From the NCBI GenBank assembly GCA_023374025.1, contig SIJG01000046.1, positions 398,707-462,706 on the forward strand: a stretch of 64,000 nucleotides of DNA. Direction: 5' to 3'. The notes beneath the pieces were generated by a model that was not told the DNA's origin, did no database searches, and was given only the letters and a program-made list of their open reading frames with translations. Position numbers and translations under genes: made by a program. Positions 1 through 11,600 of the stretch are shown one piece after another (position 1 is the first letter of the stretch; every line of letters starts with the position of its first letter). The DNA comes from Heterodera schachtii (taxonomy: Eukaryota; Nematoda; Chromadorea; Rhabditida; Heteroderidae).

Positions 1-264
1 TAATTAATTGTTATGATCCGCTATTTTTTTTTTTACATTTTTTATCGCTTTTGTCTTGTGCACAAAGTATAAAATTGTTCTCAGTTTTTTGAAATGTTTT
101 TTTTTTTTTTTTGCATTTTGCAGACCGATAAAAGTTCAGACGAATTTCATTTTACCAAATACGGTATTACAGTATTTGCTAATCCATCCGAAAATTGACC
201 CGAGTAATACAAAATGCCAATTCGAGAAAATAAACAAAATTTCAAATTTAATATGATCACCCAC

Positions 265-1077
265 CTCCGGATTCTTCACTTCCCGCTCCTCGCGCCACCT
301 GTGCTCGTACGAGAAGGGCTCTTCCGGTGCCACGTAATACCTCTTCGCGGTTTGGCAGTGCCGTTGCGCGTCGTCGTCCAACGTTGTGCCGGACAGATCG
401 TAGATGGACCCGCTCTTAAAGGAGGGCACACAATTTAATATTTTTTAATTGACAAAAATTAATATATTAATGGCAAAAAAATTTTTATGTAGATAATTTG
501 TGTCGCAATCTTTATTACGGACCAGGAAAAAACGTCGCCGCCGAAACGTCGCCGGACAAAACGTCGCCGGCCCGAAACGTCGCCGGGACATAACGTCGCC
601 GCAAAAATTTAGTTAGCTAGCTTAATACGAAAAAAATTCTAGAAAAATTCAAAAAAATGTTTATCAAGAAAATTCAAGGAAATTTGAAAAAACTTTTCAA
701 GTTTTTTGGTTTTTTCTGGAAATTGAACAAATTTAGTTTTTATTAACAGTTAGATTTTCAAAAAGCTAAAAAGTTTGTTTTTTGAAATTTTGAAAAATAT
801 TTTTTTGCGGCGACGTTATGTCCCGGCGACGTTTTGTCCGGCGACGTTTTGTCCGGCGACGTTTTGGGGTGTACCCTTTATATTATATATGTTGATCATA
901 ATATATATTTGAATTGTATTAATATTTGTGAATTACATTAAAAATAATTTTAATATATTTTTAGTTTCTGTGCATGCATAATGAATGATAATTATAAATA
1001 TTAATGTATTGAGTCTTTAAAAAGTCTACGATCGCTCACTCACCCGACAAACTGATTCTTCGAGCGCGATTTTCGAT
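265..1077 (-). CDS. Unrecognised protein, two internal exons (partial gene)
   Basis: Two exons are visible, complement(1044-1077) and complement(265-414). The 34-nt exon lies between an acceptor ending TTTCAG and a strong GTGAGT donor. The 150-nt exon begins after CCTCCTTTAAG, ends at a GTGGGT donor, and encodes 50 residues starting SGSIYDLSGTTLDDD and ending EREVKNPE. If the small exon ends in phase 0 (reading SKIALEESVCR) the two join in frame. The larger exon has mixed, protein-like composition, with many charged and aromatic residues and one Cys. I do not recognise the family. The first exons are not found, and the donor at 264 implies that the gene continues past the left edge of the window. 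The inverted-repeat element at 523-870 lies inside the intron between the two exons. The small exon could instead belong to the gene at 1255-1475. Confidence 0.45.
523..870. mobile_element. Inverted-repeat element with AACGTCGCCGG arrays, copy 1
   Basis: Both ends carry short direct repeats of AACGTCGCCGG, five on the left and four on the right, in opposite orientation, so the ends can pair. The left end reads CAGGAAAAAACGTCGCCG and the right end CGGCGACGTTTTGGGGT. The middle is AT-rich and has no reading frame. The same two ends, flipped, bound 62088-62418, which makes this a two-copy family within the window. It looks like a non-autonomous DNA transposon (MITE). No clear target-site duplication was found. 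Confidence 0.7.
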
Positions 1078-1254
1078 CTGAAATTAGCAAATACGTAAAA
1101 AAAAAACAAAAATAAAACAAATGGATGAATTTAATTAATTTTATGAATTAAATTCAAATAATTCGAAATAGGAATTCTTGTTAGGTTAATAAATAATAAA
1201 TATTTTCTTTATAAATTATTTTTGTGCCCCCCCCCCCCCCCCTCTCTTTTCTGC

Positions 1255-1475
1255 TCACAATTTTGTCGTCCAAAGGCCGGCGAACACGAGAATGGTGAAG
1301 CCGGGCACAATCCACAGATTGCCCTTGTCCATTTTGTCGCCAATGCCATCCTTCACCAGACCGCGTGCCAACTTCTTCATTCGTCCCCCAATGTGCGTCC
1401 ATCCCTTTCGGAAGATTTCTGTCCCAAGAATGGGTGGAACCATCGGCAAATTTGGGCGAGAATAAAGCCCAACCA
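1255..1475 (-). CDS. Terminal exon of an unrecognised protein with a C-terminal membrane segment
   Basis: The exon follows a pyrimidine-rich acceptor (TTTTCAG) just right of 1475, enters with a two-nucleotide overhang, and stops at TGA (1257-1255). It encodes about 72 residues beginning VGLYSRPNLPMVPPILG. It ends in one hydrophobic stretch (WIVPGFTILVFAGLW) followed by TTKL, which looks like a single C-terminal transmembrane helix. The segment before it is basic and amphipathic (GGRMKKLARGLVKDG). Upstream exons could not be placed in the noncoding stretch to the right. A small mitochondrial or endomembrane tail-anchored protein would fit, but the family is not recognised. A poly-C run (1227-1242) follows the stop. 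Confidence 0.5.
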
Positions 1476-3067
1476 CTGAAAATTGGAAAAAAAAAATATA
1501 TTTTTTTAATGTAAAAAGGATGGCATAAGAGAATGGCAAAATAATATATTAATTTAAAAATATTTTAAGAAGGAAAAGAAATAAATTATGACAATTAGAA
1601 TGAAAAATTCAAAGACATGGCAAATATTAATAAACCAAATTTTCTCACAAATTTCATATTTTTATGCAAACTTTCATTTAACTTGAGTTTAGTTTAAATT
1701 AAAACTTAAAAAATATAAACAGGAGTCAGTGTTACTCTCAGTTTTTAAAGGCATTTTCGCCTAATCATAAAAACACTGAAACATAATGGGAGAAGGGACT
1801 CAAAATTTCGTGAATTTTTTAGAAATGACCATCGCTGCACCCGTTATAAATTGTACTCAAATTTATACAATATTTCACCCGAAAACTTAAAAATGAAAAT
1901 GACTCAGATTCATGTTCAACGACAAAAATTTTCTATAGAACATTTAAAAAAATGGGGAGGGGAAGAGGGAAAAGTCTGACTGATCTGATTGGCTAATACA
2001 CACATAGAACAACGGGACATGGTACTACCCTTGAACATCACTATACAAATTTTTATAGTATGAAGCAAGCAATTCTTGAGCATTATTTTATTACTTGGTA
2101 CAATTGGGGCGGAGGGGGGGGGAGAGACAGAGAAAGAAAAGATGCTTTTTGCAAGTCCAAAAATGCAAATTTAGCAAAAGAACAAAAAAAAAACAACTGT
2201 TGTGTTGGGGATCTTCGGGAGGAAAGAAAAGGGGTGGCTTTGGTTTTGACCATCGTCTTCTGCCCCCCGGGGGGGGGGGGGGGAATTGGGGGGGGGGCGC
2301 GGATTATTGATTTAGGGCCAACAATTTTTGAGGGGTAGCGGCGCCGCGGCCGGTAGGGGTGACGCGGATGAGTTGGGGGTTGGGTAACGAAAAACGGGTC
2401 AACAGGGGGACGGACGGGGGATGGCGCTATTGGGGGTGGGGAGGATAAACCCCAAAAAACGGGGGAGGGGAGACTAATAGGGAGGGGGAAAGCGTTCACA
2501 TGGTGGCATTGGAATGGATGACTCCGTTGCTGAGGTAGGGGATTTATGGCATAGGACTGACTGCGCAGCATTTGCTGTGCTGATGGTGGTGATGGGAAGG
2601 AATGAGATGTGAATCAACGGCATTTTTGTCAGGGAAAATGCCATTAGAGGGATTTCAGAAAATCGGCATGTTTCGAAAACCGAAAATTTGCATATTTTAC
2701 ATAATTTACAACCATTTATTGTTCACACTGAGTTTTAGAACTTCCAGAAACCCAAACTTTGGCATTTTTTAAAAATTATCATATTACTTCCGCTTGGCAT
2801 ATTGAACATAAAAAGTGCCATTATGGTTAATGGGTAATAAAAAAAAGAAGTTGCATTTTGTATTAATTTTTACGCTTGGGCCATCATGGACAGAGAGAAA
2901 GAGAGAGACAAAGCGTGGAAAGAGAGAGGGGGAGGAGAGAAATAGGGCGTAAGAAAGAGAGAGGGGATGAGAGAGAGTCGGAGAGAAAGAGAGAGGTGAG
3001 AGAAAGAGAGACTAAGAAAGAGAGTGAGAGAGAAAGAAAGAGGTGAGAGAAAGAGAGACTGAGAAAA

Positions 3068-3104
<37 letters not shown>

Positions 3105-5403
3105 TGGGGAGAGAGAGAGAGAGAGAAAGAGAAAGAGTGCCATTTACAGGAAAATTTCATCTAGTCATTTCGAAAGTGAAAATAGTAGATAAATCATTTC
3201 TATACTCGTATTGATATATTTTAGTTATTAAATACAAAAATTTTTGAATGTAAAAATCAAAAAAAAAGAACGCGCGGCGACGTCGCAACATTTTGAGGGC
3301 GGCGGACGGAGGGGGGGGGGGGGAGGGAATGAGGGATGGACGAGGGAGGAGGCGGCGGCGGGAAGTCGTCCGCCTTTGGGCGGCACCGCCTTTACTGCCG
3401 AACGGTGGGAGACGGAGGCCATCTGAGGAACGCCCATTTGGGTACCGCCATTTGGCAGCCAAAAGGGCAGCAGCCTCATATTTGGTCATTAGAAGTTAAC
3501 TCATTTGTCAGAGGCAAAAATTAGGGTTGAGTTTGTCCATTAATGGGCCCGGTAATGAGTTAAGAATAAAATTGTCAGAAATGTTGGCACTGAAATGGAC
3601 AATTGCGATGAGAAGGGCCTTTTTTGCTAATCACAGCAGGAGCAAAGAGCACATGCATGAACAAAATGGTGATGATGAAGAAAACGGGAAACACGGAGGA
3701 AGGCTGCTTTTGAGAATGATGTGTTGGGGGGGGGGTGGACAACGGACGAGGCGAACGCGTGGACGGGACGGAAAAAGACCATTATGGGAAATTTATTTTA
3801 TTTTTTTTAAAGTTAAATTTTTGAAAATTTTCAAAGCCGAATTTATAATTTGGAGATTAGGTGAGGTTTAAAATTCATTTTTGGTGTCAAAAAACAGATA
3901 TTTTTTAAAAACGATTTGCCACAAAACTCAAAAACGAGATAGAAATTTTGATTTGCCAATTTGTGAAATCGAGAAAATTAATGGAATTATGCCGAGTAAA
4001 TTTTCGAATTTGGTTCCGCTTTTACGCAAGTATATTGTTATAAGAACCAAAAATGAAAAAAAAAATTGAAGAAAATCAGAGGGAGGGGGGGGGGGGAGAT
4101 GGTACCAGCACCAGGGGGGGGGCAGTGGACAACAACAAAATGAGCATGGAATTGAGGGAATGTGTTGTGTGTGCATGCAACAACGGTGTGGTCGTCGTGG
4201 TAAATGTGTGTTCATGCAAAAATGAGAGAAAATGGAAAAGTGGATGGATGAGATGAAGGGATGATGCAGATGTGTGGTCAGGGGAGAGGATGAAAATTGA
4301 AGATTAAGGGGGCCTTTTTGGCCTGGGGATAAACCGAGTTCCCAATGGACGCAGAAAAAAGGGAGAAGAAAGGGGGGTGGAGGAGCGGAACATGCCCGAG
4401 GCAACATTGGGAAAATAAATAAATTAGGGCACCACGGAGGGGGAGGACGGCATTGGCACATCATTTGTCACAGAGAATGGAATGGTCAAGCCAACGCATT
4501 CATTCATTCACTCGACGACGAGTTGACTGACCATTATTAAGGGGGGGGGGGGGGGCGAAGTGAAAAGAAATGAAAATGAAAAATGATGGACGAACGAAGG
4601 CATGACAAATCCGCGAAACGGACATTTTGATGGCACGATGAAAGGGCTGGGGACGCGACAAATGCCGCGGCATGCCATTTTTAAGCATGTAAAAGGTGGA
4701 TAAATCTTTTTTGACATTTTATGATGGCACTGAGAGGGAGAATAAGCACAACCAGAAAATTTGAATTTTGTTTTAACATATAGAAAACTAAGACTTAATT
4801 TTTGTATGTACATAAAAACTTTATTGTTATTGGTGGTTATTAAAATGATTGTAATTTTGCTAAAAAGAGTGGGATAATTAAAATTAAAGAATTTACCAAA
4901 TAACAAGCCTAAATGTGAAAATTTATTCAAGAAAACATGCATGAGAAAGAACCTTGCGAAAGAAAAACAGAGTTATCGTATGCATTTGTGTATAAAAAGG
5001 TTAAATGAGGAAATAAACCCGAAAAATGCATGGATCGAAGTCGAGAGTCTCGACACTGACTAAAATTGATTGGCCAACTCCGATCAAAGCCAACACAGAG
5101 ATAGAGAGAGGGGAAAGAAGGGGGGAGGGGGAAAGGGGGACACGCGCTTTAATGTATTTTCAGTTTGTCTCGTAGAAAGAAGCACAAACCGACTGATAAG
5201 AAGCGGGGGGGGGGGGGGGGGAGAAACTGATAGGGGTGGGGGGGGAGGAAGCAGCACTTTGGGGACACATTAATTCATTCCGCGGGTGGGGGGGGGGGAG
5301 GGGGAGAGAATGAGCTGTGCTTTCTCACTAATTGTGCTAATCTCGAAAAGGCGAAATTATCATGATTTTTAGTTTGTGTGCGTTTCAAAATTGCCATCGT
5401 CTG
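1476..5403. other. Gene-poor stretch with homopolymer G/C runs
   Basis: No exon with credible splice signals was found. Open frames here are created by low-complexity G/C runs and GA repeats (for example the Pro-rich minus-strand frame at 2083-2571). Poly-G runs of 8-14 nt occur near 2110, 2270, 3310, 3725, 4085, 4540, 5205 and 5287. This may be intron or intergenic DNA. Confidence 0.6.
2889..3137 (+). repeat. Polypurine GA/GAGAAA low-complexity tract
   Basis: About 250 bp made almost wholly of G and A on the plus strand, as imperfect (GA)n, GAGAAA and GGGAGA units. It is a mirror-repeat-prone polypurine tract. The Ser/Leu/Phe-rich frame on the other strand is an artefact of the repeat. Confidence 0.9.
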
Positions 5404-5642
5404 ACAAGGGAACCTCGCGAGCTGTCACCCCGAAAACGCATATAAATTTGGTACCATTGGATAGAGCAGGGTCGATTTCTAGTGTGAATTTTTAATTTTA
5501 CGGTCCGAGAACGAAAAATAAAAAAATTATGAGGGCCTCAAAAGTCGGAATTTTAGGCTTAAGGGCCGATTTCCAGCTTTTTCCACTTTCATGATACCAA
5601 ATTTATATGCGTTTTCCGGGTGACAGCTCGCGAGTTTCCTTG
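5404..5642. mobile_element. Short palindromic element (about 240 bp)
   Basis: The arms are near-perfect inverted repeats of about 50 bp. The left arm reads ACAAGGGAACCTCGCGAGCT then GTCACCC, and the right arm ends GGGTGACAGCTCGCGAG then TTTCCTTGT. The interior is not coding. A MITE or a remnant of one is the simplest reading; a target-site duplication was not evident. Confidence 0.6.
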
Positions 5643-8600
5643 TAGCACAATTTGACAATTGAATCATTATGAAATAATAGGTTACTTTGTTTCAAAATGT
5701 TTAATATTTTTTGGCGTTAAAGTCGCATCGGACAGAGCACAGTAATTCTTTACCGTATCAAAACAGAAATATTGATCTGTCCCTCTCCTCTGAAATTAGG
5801 TTTTTTTTTTAAATTTCTGTATTTCTATTAAATTATACTTTTGTTCATATTGGCCAAAATAGATTAAATTTAAAAAAATCTCCGGTAATTTGCGGTATAA
5901 CGGAAAAAACGTAAGGAAAATTAATTCATTCATTTCGCGCCGTACGGAATAAAAATCGATTAACTCATTAATAAAACACCAAGTCCTTTAATGCGCGTAG
6001 CTCTAATGAGATCGCGTGGTTAATTAATTGATCAATTAGCAAAGCCTAATGACCCTGCCAAGTGTGCAATCAATACAAATAGCCTTAAATGAAATTCAAT
6101 TTCAAATCCGAAGCCCTAAACAACTCATTTCCTCCATTCATTGTTCATCACAGTCAGTGCTTCCTTCTGCTGCTGATGAAGTGGGAAGAACGGATTGATG
6201 AGATGGGCGGGGGGGGGGGGGGAGTTTTTTGGTGTTGGCCCCAATTGCTCCCCCGCCGTACTTTTGCCTTTCCCATCCCTCCGCGTCCCCCCCCCCCCCC
6301 CCTCTCTCTTTTCCCCCGCTAATTTATTCCAAAACCCCCCCGGGGCTCCTCCTTAACCTGCAAATCGCCCGCCCTCCGTCCCCCGGGGGACGTTCCCTTG
6401 ACATTTGCACATTGTTGTCGGTGTGCCTTATGTGTGTGTGTGCTTGGGTTGGTCCAGCTGCTTCGCTTCTGCCGATTTGTGGTGGCATTTTCCAATTTTT
6501 GGCAGAAAATTTCAACTTTTCAACACAGACAAATTTTCAGCGTTTTGAATGCGGAAAATATCATCAAAATGACATATTTAAAAAAAGAATATTTTTTATT
6601 ATTTTAATTTAAAGGAACTTTTTGGAAAATGAAAAATGCGTTTATTTATTTTTTTTACCGATTTTCACTTTTTTATAATTAATAATAATTTTTGTAAAAA
6701 AAACTTTTTCTGCGATTTTACTTTTCAAACACTTTCACAGTTTACTAATTATATGGGCCCAAAATCCGGATTTCGTTACGCGGGCCCGAAAAATGAGGAC
6801 GGAATACAACCATTAATTATTATTTATGAAAAATGATGGAATACCAGCCATATATTTAAAAAAAGTGTGCAACATAAACATACTACAAAATGGAAATCCA
6901 TCGAATAAAAAAAATTGGACAAACTTTTGCCGCTAAAACAAAGGCTAACACAGAAGCGAGAGGAAGCGAAGCGACGGGGCGGTGAAAGCGATGCTTTTTG
7001 CTGACCAACCCCAACACATTCATTCATTCACACAGTCAACCGCGATGGGCGGAAATTGTTTTATTAAAGGGCGCGGAGGCGCCAAAGAAACAAAGAAAAT
7101 GAGACGGCGAGGGGAGGGGGAGGGAGGGGATAAGCCAACAAAAATAAGAAAAATAGGTAAAGGATGGGATTTTGGAAAAAAAAATTGGGAAATTTAGACA
7201 AAAATACAATTAAAAATGAGAAAATCAATTTGGGGGGGGGGGAAATTCGGTCACCGCCAAATGACCTCCTTTGGGCCATTCATTAGCTTTATGACCAAAG
7301 ATGAAAAGTTGAAAAGTTCGATCACAATCAATCCCAAAAGGATAAACTATTATTTCTTGATCAAAACAGAACATGACGCTTTAAGTTGTACAAAAAAAAA
7401 AAAATTTTTTTTGAAAAACAAAAGATATAAATTAAAAAAATTTAGTGGAAAAATGAAAAGAAAAAATAATAGAGATTTAAAATATTCTTTCGGAAAATAA
7501 ATGTTTTAATAATTAATTTGGAAATCAAATGTGCAGAAGAGACCTACCGTAATCTTTGCGCAAACAAATTTTTAAGGAATATTTGAGCTTTCTGAAAGAA
7601 TAAACAATTTGCTTTTCGCGTGATTAATAAATTAAATTCTTTATTATACAAATAAAACAATTTTAATTAATTTCAGTTTGGAATTAAAAAATTGGTATTT
7701 TAAATTAATAAAAAAACTGATTTTTTTTTCAAATGTATGTCAAATGTTCATTATCTTAATTTGATATAAAATTGATTTTTTTTTTTAAATTTAGCATCAA
7801 GTTAATTTAAATAATTCTATGTAAAACAATGCCATAATAAATTTGTTTGGCTTGGCATTTTGTCCCATTTTACAAAAAAAAAACAGAGCTGAAAAGAATG
7901 GGCTTAATGGACGGGGAGAACAATAAATAAAAGAAAATTATAAAAATATTGAGATACAAAAATGCTGAATGAACTGAGAATATTATGCTGATTGATGGTG
8001 GCAGTGGCAAAATGTGAGAATAATGGAAAATGAAAGAGAACAAATGAATGAATGAATGCTTTTGTGCCTGCTGCTGTCCTTTGCTGGGTTCGGCGTTGTT
8101 GGGCTCACCGATGGAACGGATCCGTCCCGGAAAAGCATTACAACGCAATGGCAATGGCCGCGATTCCTCCGCCCCCCGGGGGGAGCGGAGGGCAGGGGAC
8201 ATTTCCATCCGTCCGTCTCGACGATGGCGCTTCTTTTTTGGCTTTATCTGATCATTTGAGCGAAAGCTCGATAAAACAGGAATTGCTCTTATTTGTGTTT
8301 CGAGAGAATGTGAATGAAGAGAAAAATGAAAATATTGTAATTTCCAGACGACGGCAAATGCCGATAAGTGAGAGGATTCAGTGTGACAGATTTTTCAGCT
8401 GGGAGTTAAGTCATGACTTATTAATTTGTACTTATATTGTTAGGCACAGTAAAGAGGCAATTTTTTGTCGATTACCGCTTTTTCAGGGAAAAAGTGGTGG
8501 TGATTTATTATTTTAATGATACCGAAGGAAATGATTTCAGATTTAAAAATAGAAATTTATAATTTTTATAAAATGTTAATATTTAGACAACTTTTGGGTC

Positions 8601-11600
8601 AAATATACCTAAATGCTTTTGAACGTACAAATTGTCCAATAATTTTGGCTGCTGATCAGTGTCAAACTTCAGCGCGACAATAATGACTTTGTGTGTGTGG
8701 GGTCAACCACCCGTTTTGTGTTTACACTCATTAGCAGACCACAAAACCACTTAACGGACAGCCGGCGGGAGATGGGAGGACGGGGGCAGGGTGAAGCTTT
8801 TTGGGTTTGCCCGGTCAGTTTCAAAACAAATTTTCAGACTTGAGAGAAACACTTGGAAGCAAAAGCTAATAATGGTGATGAAGGGTCATCCCATCAACAG
8901 ATATGAAATGAACATTGTTTTTGAGTAGCCAATAGACACGCGTACGGTAGGAATATAGCAATGATATGGTAATGCATGGGCATGAGTATTGTATATAATG
9001 CGTGGGGATGGACTATGACGAGAGGAATATGGTATGGGTAGGAAGAATAATGTTTTGGTATGGTGGGTATAAATGTAAATGGAATGCATAGGAATATGCT
9101 ACAGTTCTAAAGCGATACAAAAAGCTAAAAAATTACGGAAGTAAGGTTAAACCCATTGTACAAATCTTATCAGTTGAGAAAGCATTGGCATATTTAATAA
9201 GTGATTTTACCATTCCATGGCCATAAATTTGAGGACACACGACAAAATTAAACAAACGGAAAGAATTAATCACGGTCATTATTAACATTTCATATATGAT
9301 TATCATCAAAATTTGTGTGCTACCGCAAAAATTCTTTCTTTTGGGTGATAAGAATGACAGACAGCGAAAGATTATTTTGTGAGGGCCAACTCAAATGGCA
9401 ATAGGTATTTCTATAGCATGTTAACAATTTTATTTTTTGTACAGAAAACTTTAAAAGTTAAAGGCTGGGATAAAATAAGGCCCAAAATAAAATATTTAAA
9501 TAAATTTAAAAAAATTTGAAAATTTTTAGGATTTAAACAAAAAGTTAACGAGCAGAGAATGTATTTCATTTAGAAAACTTTTATTGTTTAATCTAAATAA
9601 ATAATAATAATTTTCAATTTAGCTTCTTAAAAATTAAGGGAATAATGGTCTAAGAAAGCAAAAAAAAAAAAAAAGTCAATAAGTAAAGAATATTATTAAT
9701 AAAGTATTCTTTTATTTATTTAATAAGAAAATTACATTTTGGGATTTAAGTTAAAAACAGATTTTAAAAAAGTGTATTCAAAAGAACGGAAACGCAGCGC
9801 GGTAACGAGTCGCGCACAAATGCCCTATTTCCGCTAGAAACAGCACAGCACGCCAATCAGTCAGATCGGACGGACACGACGACGAATGTGTCGTGTGGCA
9901 CAAATTATCTGCTTTTTTGATCAGCAAACGGATCAACAACTATAAACAAAAAACAGCACCATCGGTGGACACAATGTGCGCGACTTCCCTACCCCGGGGG
10001 CTCTCTTCTTTCACTAATTACCCAATTAGTGAGTTAATGAGTGACACCCACCAACAAACATAAAAGATCAAAAAGGAGGAAAGAGCATGATGAGTGAGTA
10101 AAAAATGAGACTAATTGTAAGTAAAACATCGTCGCTGATGAATGAATGGGGCAGGAAGGAATTGCTTCTCCCAATTACGGACCCCCCCCCCCCCCCCCGC
10201 TCCATCCCCGCCGGCGGGGGTTGTCGTCGTCACTCACTGCCCCGACTTTTTTGGGCTGTCAGCTCTTATCGGCTGCCACGATCTGTGCGGCACCGTCGTC
10301 GGCTGTCGCCTCTGATCGGTTGGCAGAAAAGTTCCGACCCCGCGGGGGCGGCGGGGGACTCTTTCGCTATTTTTTGCGTGTGTATGTTTTATCAGAAAAT
10401 GAATGAATGGGTAATTAATGTAATGGGATGGACGGATGGGTTGTCCGTCCAGCAGCACTGGTGGCTTTTTTCTGGGGAACTTTATGCAAAATATTATTAT
10501 TGTTATATCGCAAAAACAAAATAAAAAATCTACGGTATTCAAAAAAAAATGATTGAAAAATTAATATTTATTTATTTATTTAATATTCAATCCAGTTGAT
10601 TAACTAATTAATTTAAAAGGCTCCCTTTTTAAAAATAAATAAGGGTTTACCGAATCAACAGAAAATACATACTCATTTAATTGCAAAAAAATATTTAAAA
10701 AACGACAATAATTAAATTAGGGCAGACGCAAAAAAAGAAAAGGCGCGCCTTTCCCCAAAAGAAATAAAGAAAGGATTGATTTTGTCTTGGACAAACACAT
10801 TTATTAATTTGTTGGCCATGCATTTGGATCAAATTTGTGTCCAAATTGTTGTCCAACTCCTTCCCAAAAGGTGTCTCTCCCCGCTGTGTATGGCGTATAA
10901 AATAAAACGAATTCCTTCCCCGGCGGGCGTTGTGGCCAACCAATAAATTATTATTATAATTTATTATTAATTGTTATTATTCATTCATCAAATTTTGTGT
11001 CACCATTTACACAAATGTTTCCATCTGCGCCAAAGTGTGTGAGCAAGCACAGTTTCGCTATGTTTTGAGCAATAAATTTTTCGGGGCTTTTGGGGGGAGG
11101 GGGCAAACGGCGGACACAAATCGCCGGCGGCGCAATGAAATGAATGAATGGCCCCGGTCGGCCATTTCATCCCATCCCTTCGTTTCTTCACTTTGCTCCC
11201 TCCTTCGTCGTCTTCGTTTTCACCCCCAAAATATGTGTCTCTCCAAAGGTTGATCGGTCGGTTGTCCACCATTTTCTGTCCTCCCCCTCTCCCAGCAGAA
11301 GGACGGACAAACTGACTGACTGTCCGTAAGTTATTGGCGCGAAAAAAAACTTTTTTGAAGGTGAGAAAACGCCATTTCGCGGAGGGGGGGGGGGTAATGA
11401 TGGACGAGGGAGGGACACAAAAAAGGGGGGACGAATGTTTGGAGGGCCTAAAAGAGAAGAATTGGGGAGACAGAGAAATACGGAGAACACCCACCCACAA
11501 CAACAACCCCCCGACGAAGGGTGGTGGACGAAATTTGGGGGGGGGGGGGGGAAATGCATTCATTTGGAAGAGTGGCGCGAGTGGTGGTGGCACCAAAAAA

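Noticed and set aside
2083..2571. 162-residue minus-strand frame, proline-rich
   Set aside because: Built on poly-G/poly-C runs with low-complexity translation; no splice sites or recognisable domain.
8052..8516. 154-residue plus frame and overlapping frame starting MLLCLLLSFAGFGVVGL
   Set aside because: The second looks like a signal peptide, but both frames overlap, cross a CCCCCCGGGGGG run and have no supporting exon structure.
10105..10542. Overlapping frames of 86-139 residues on both strands
   Set aside because: Cross a poly-C run; translations on both strands are equally plausible and none has splice or start support.
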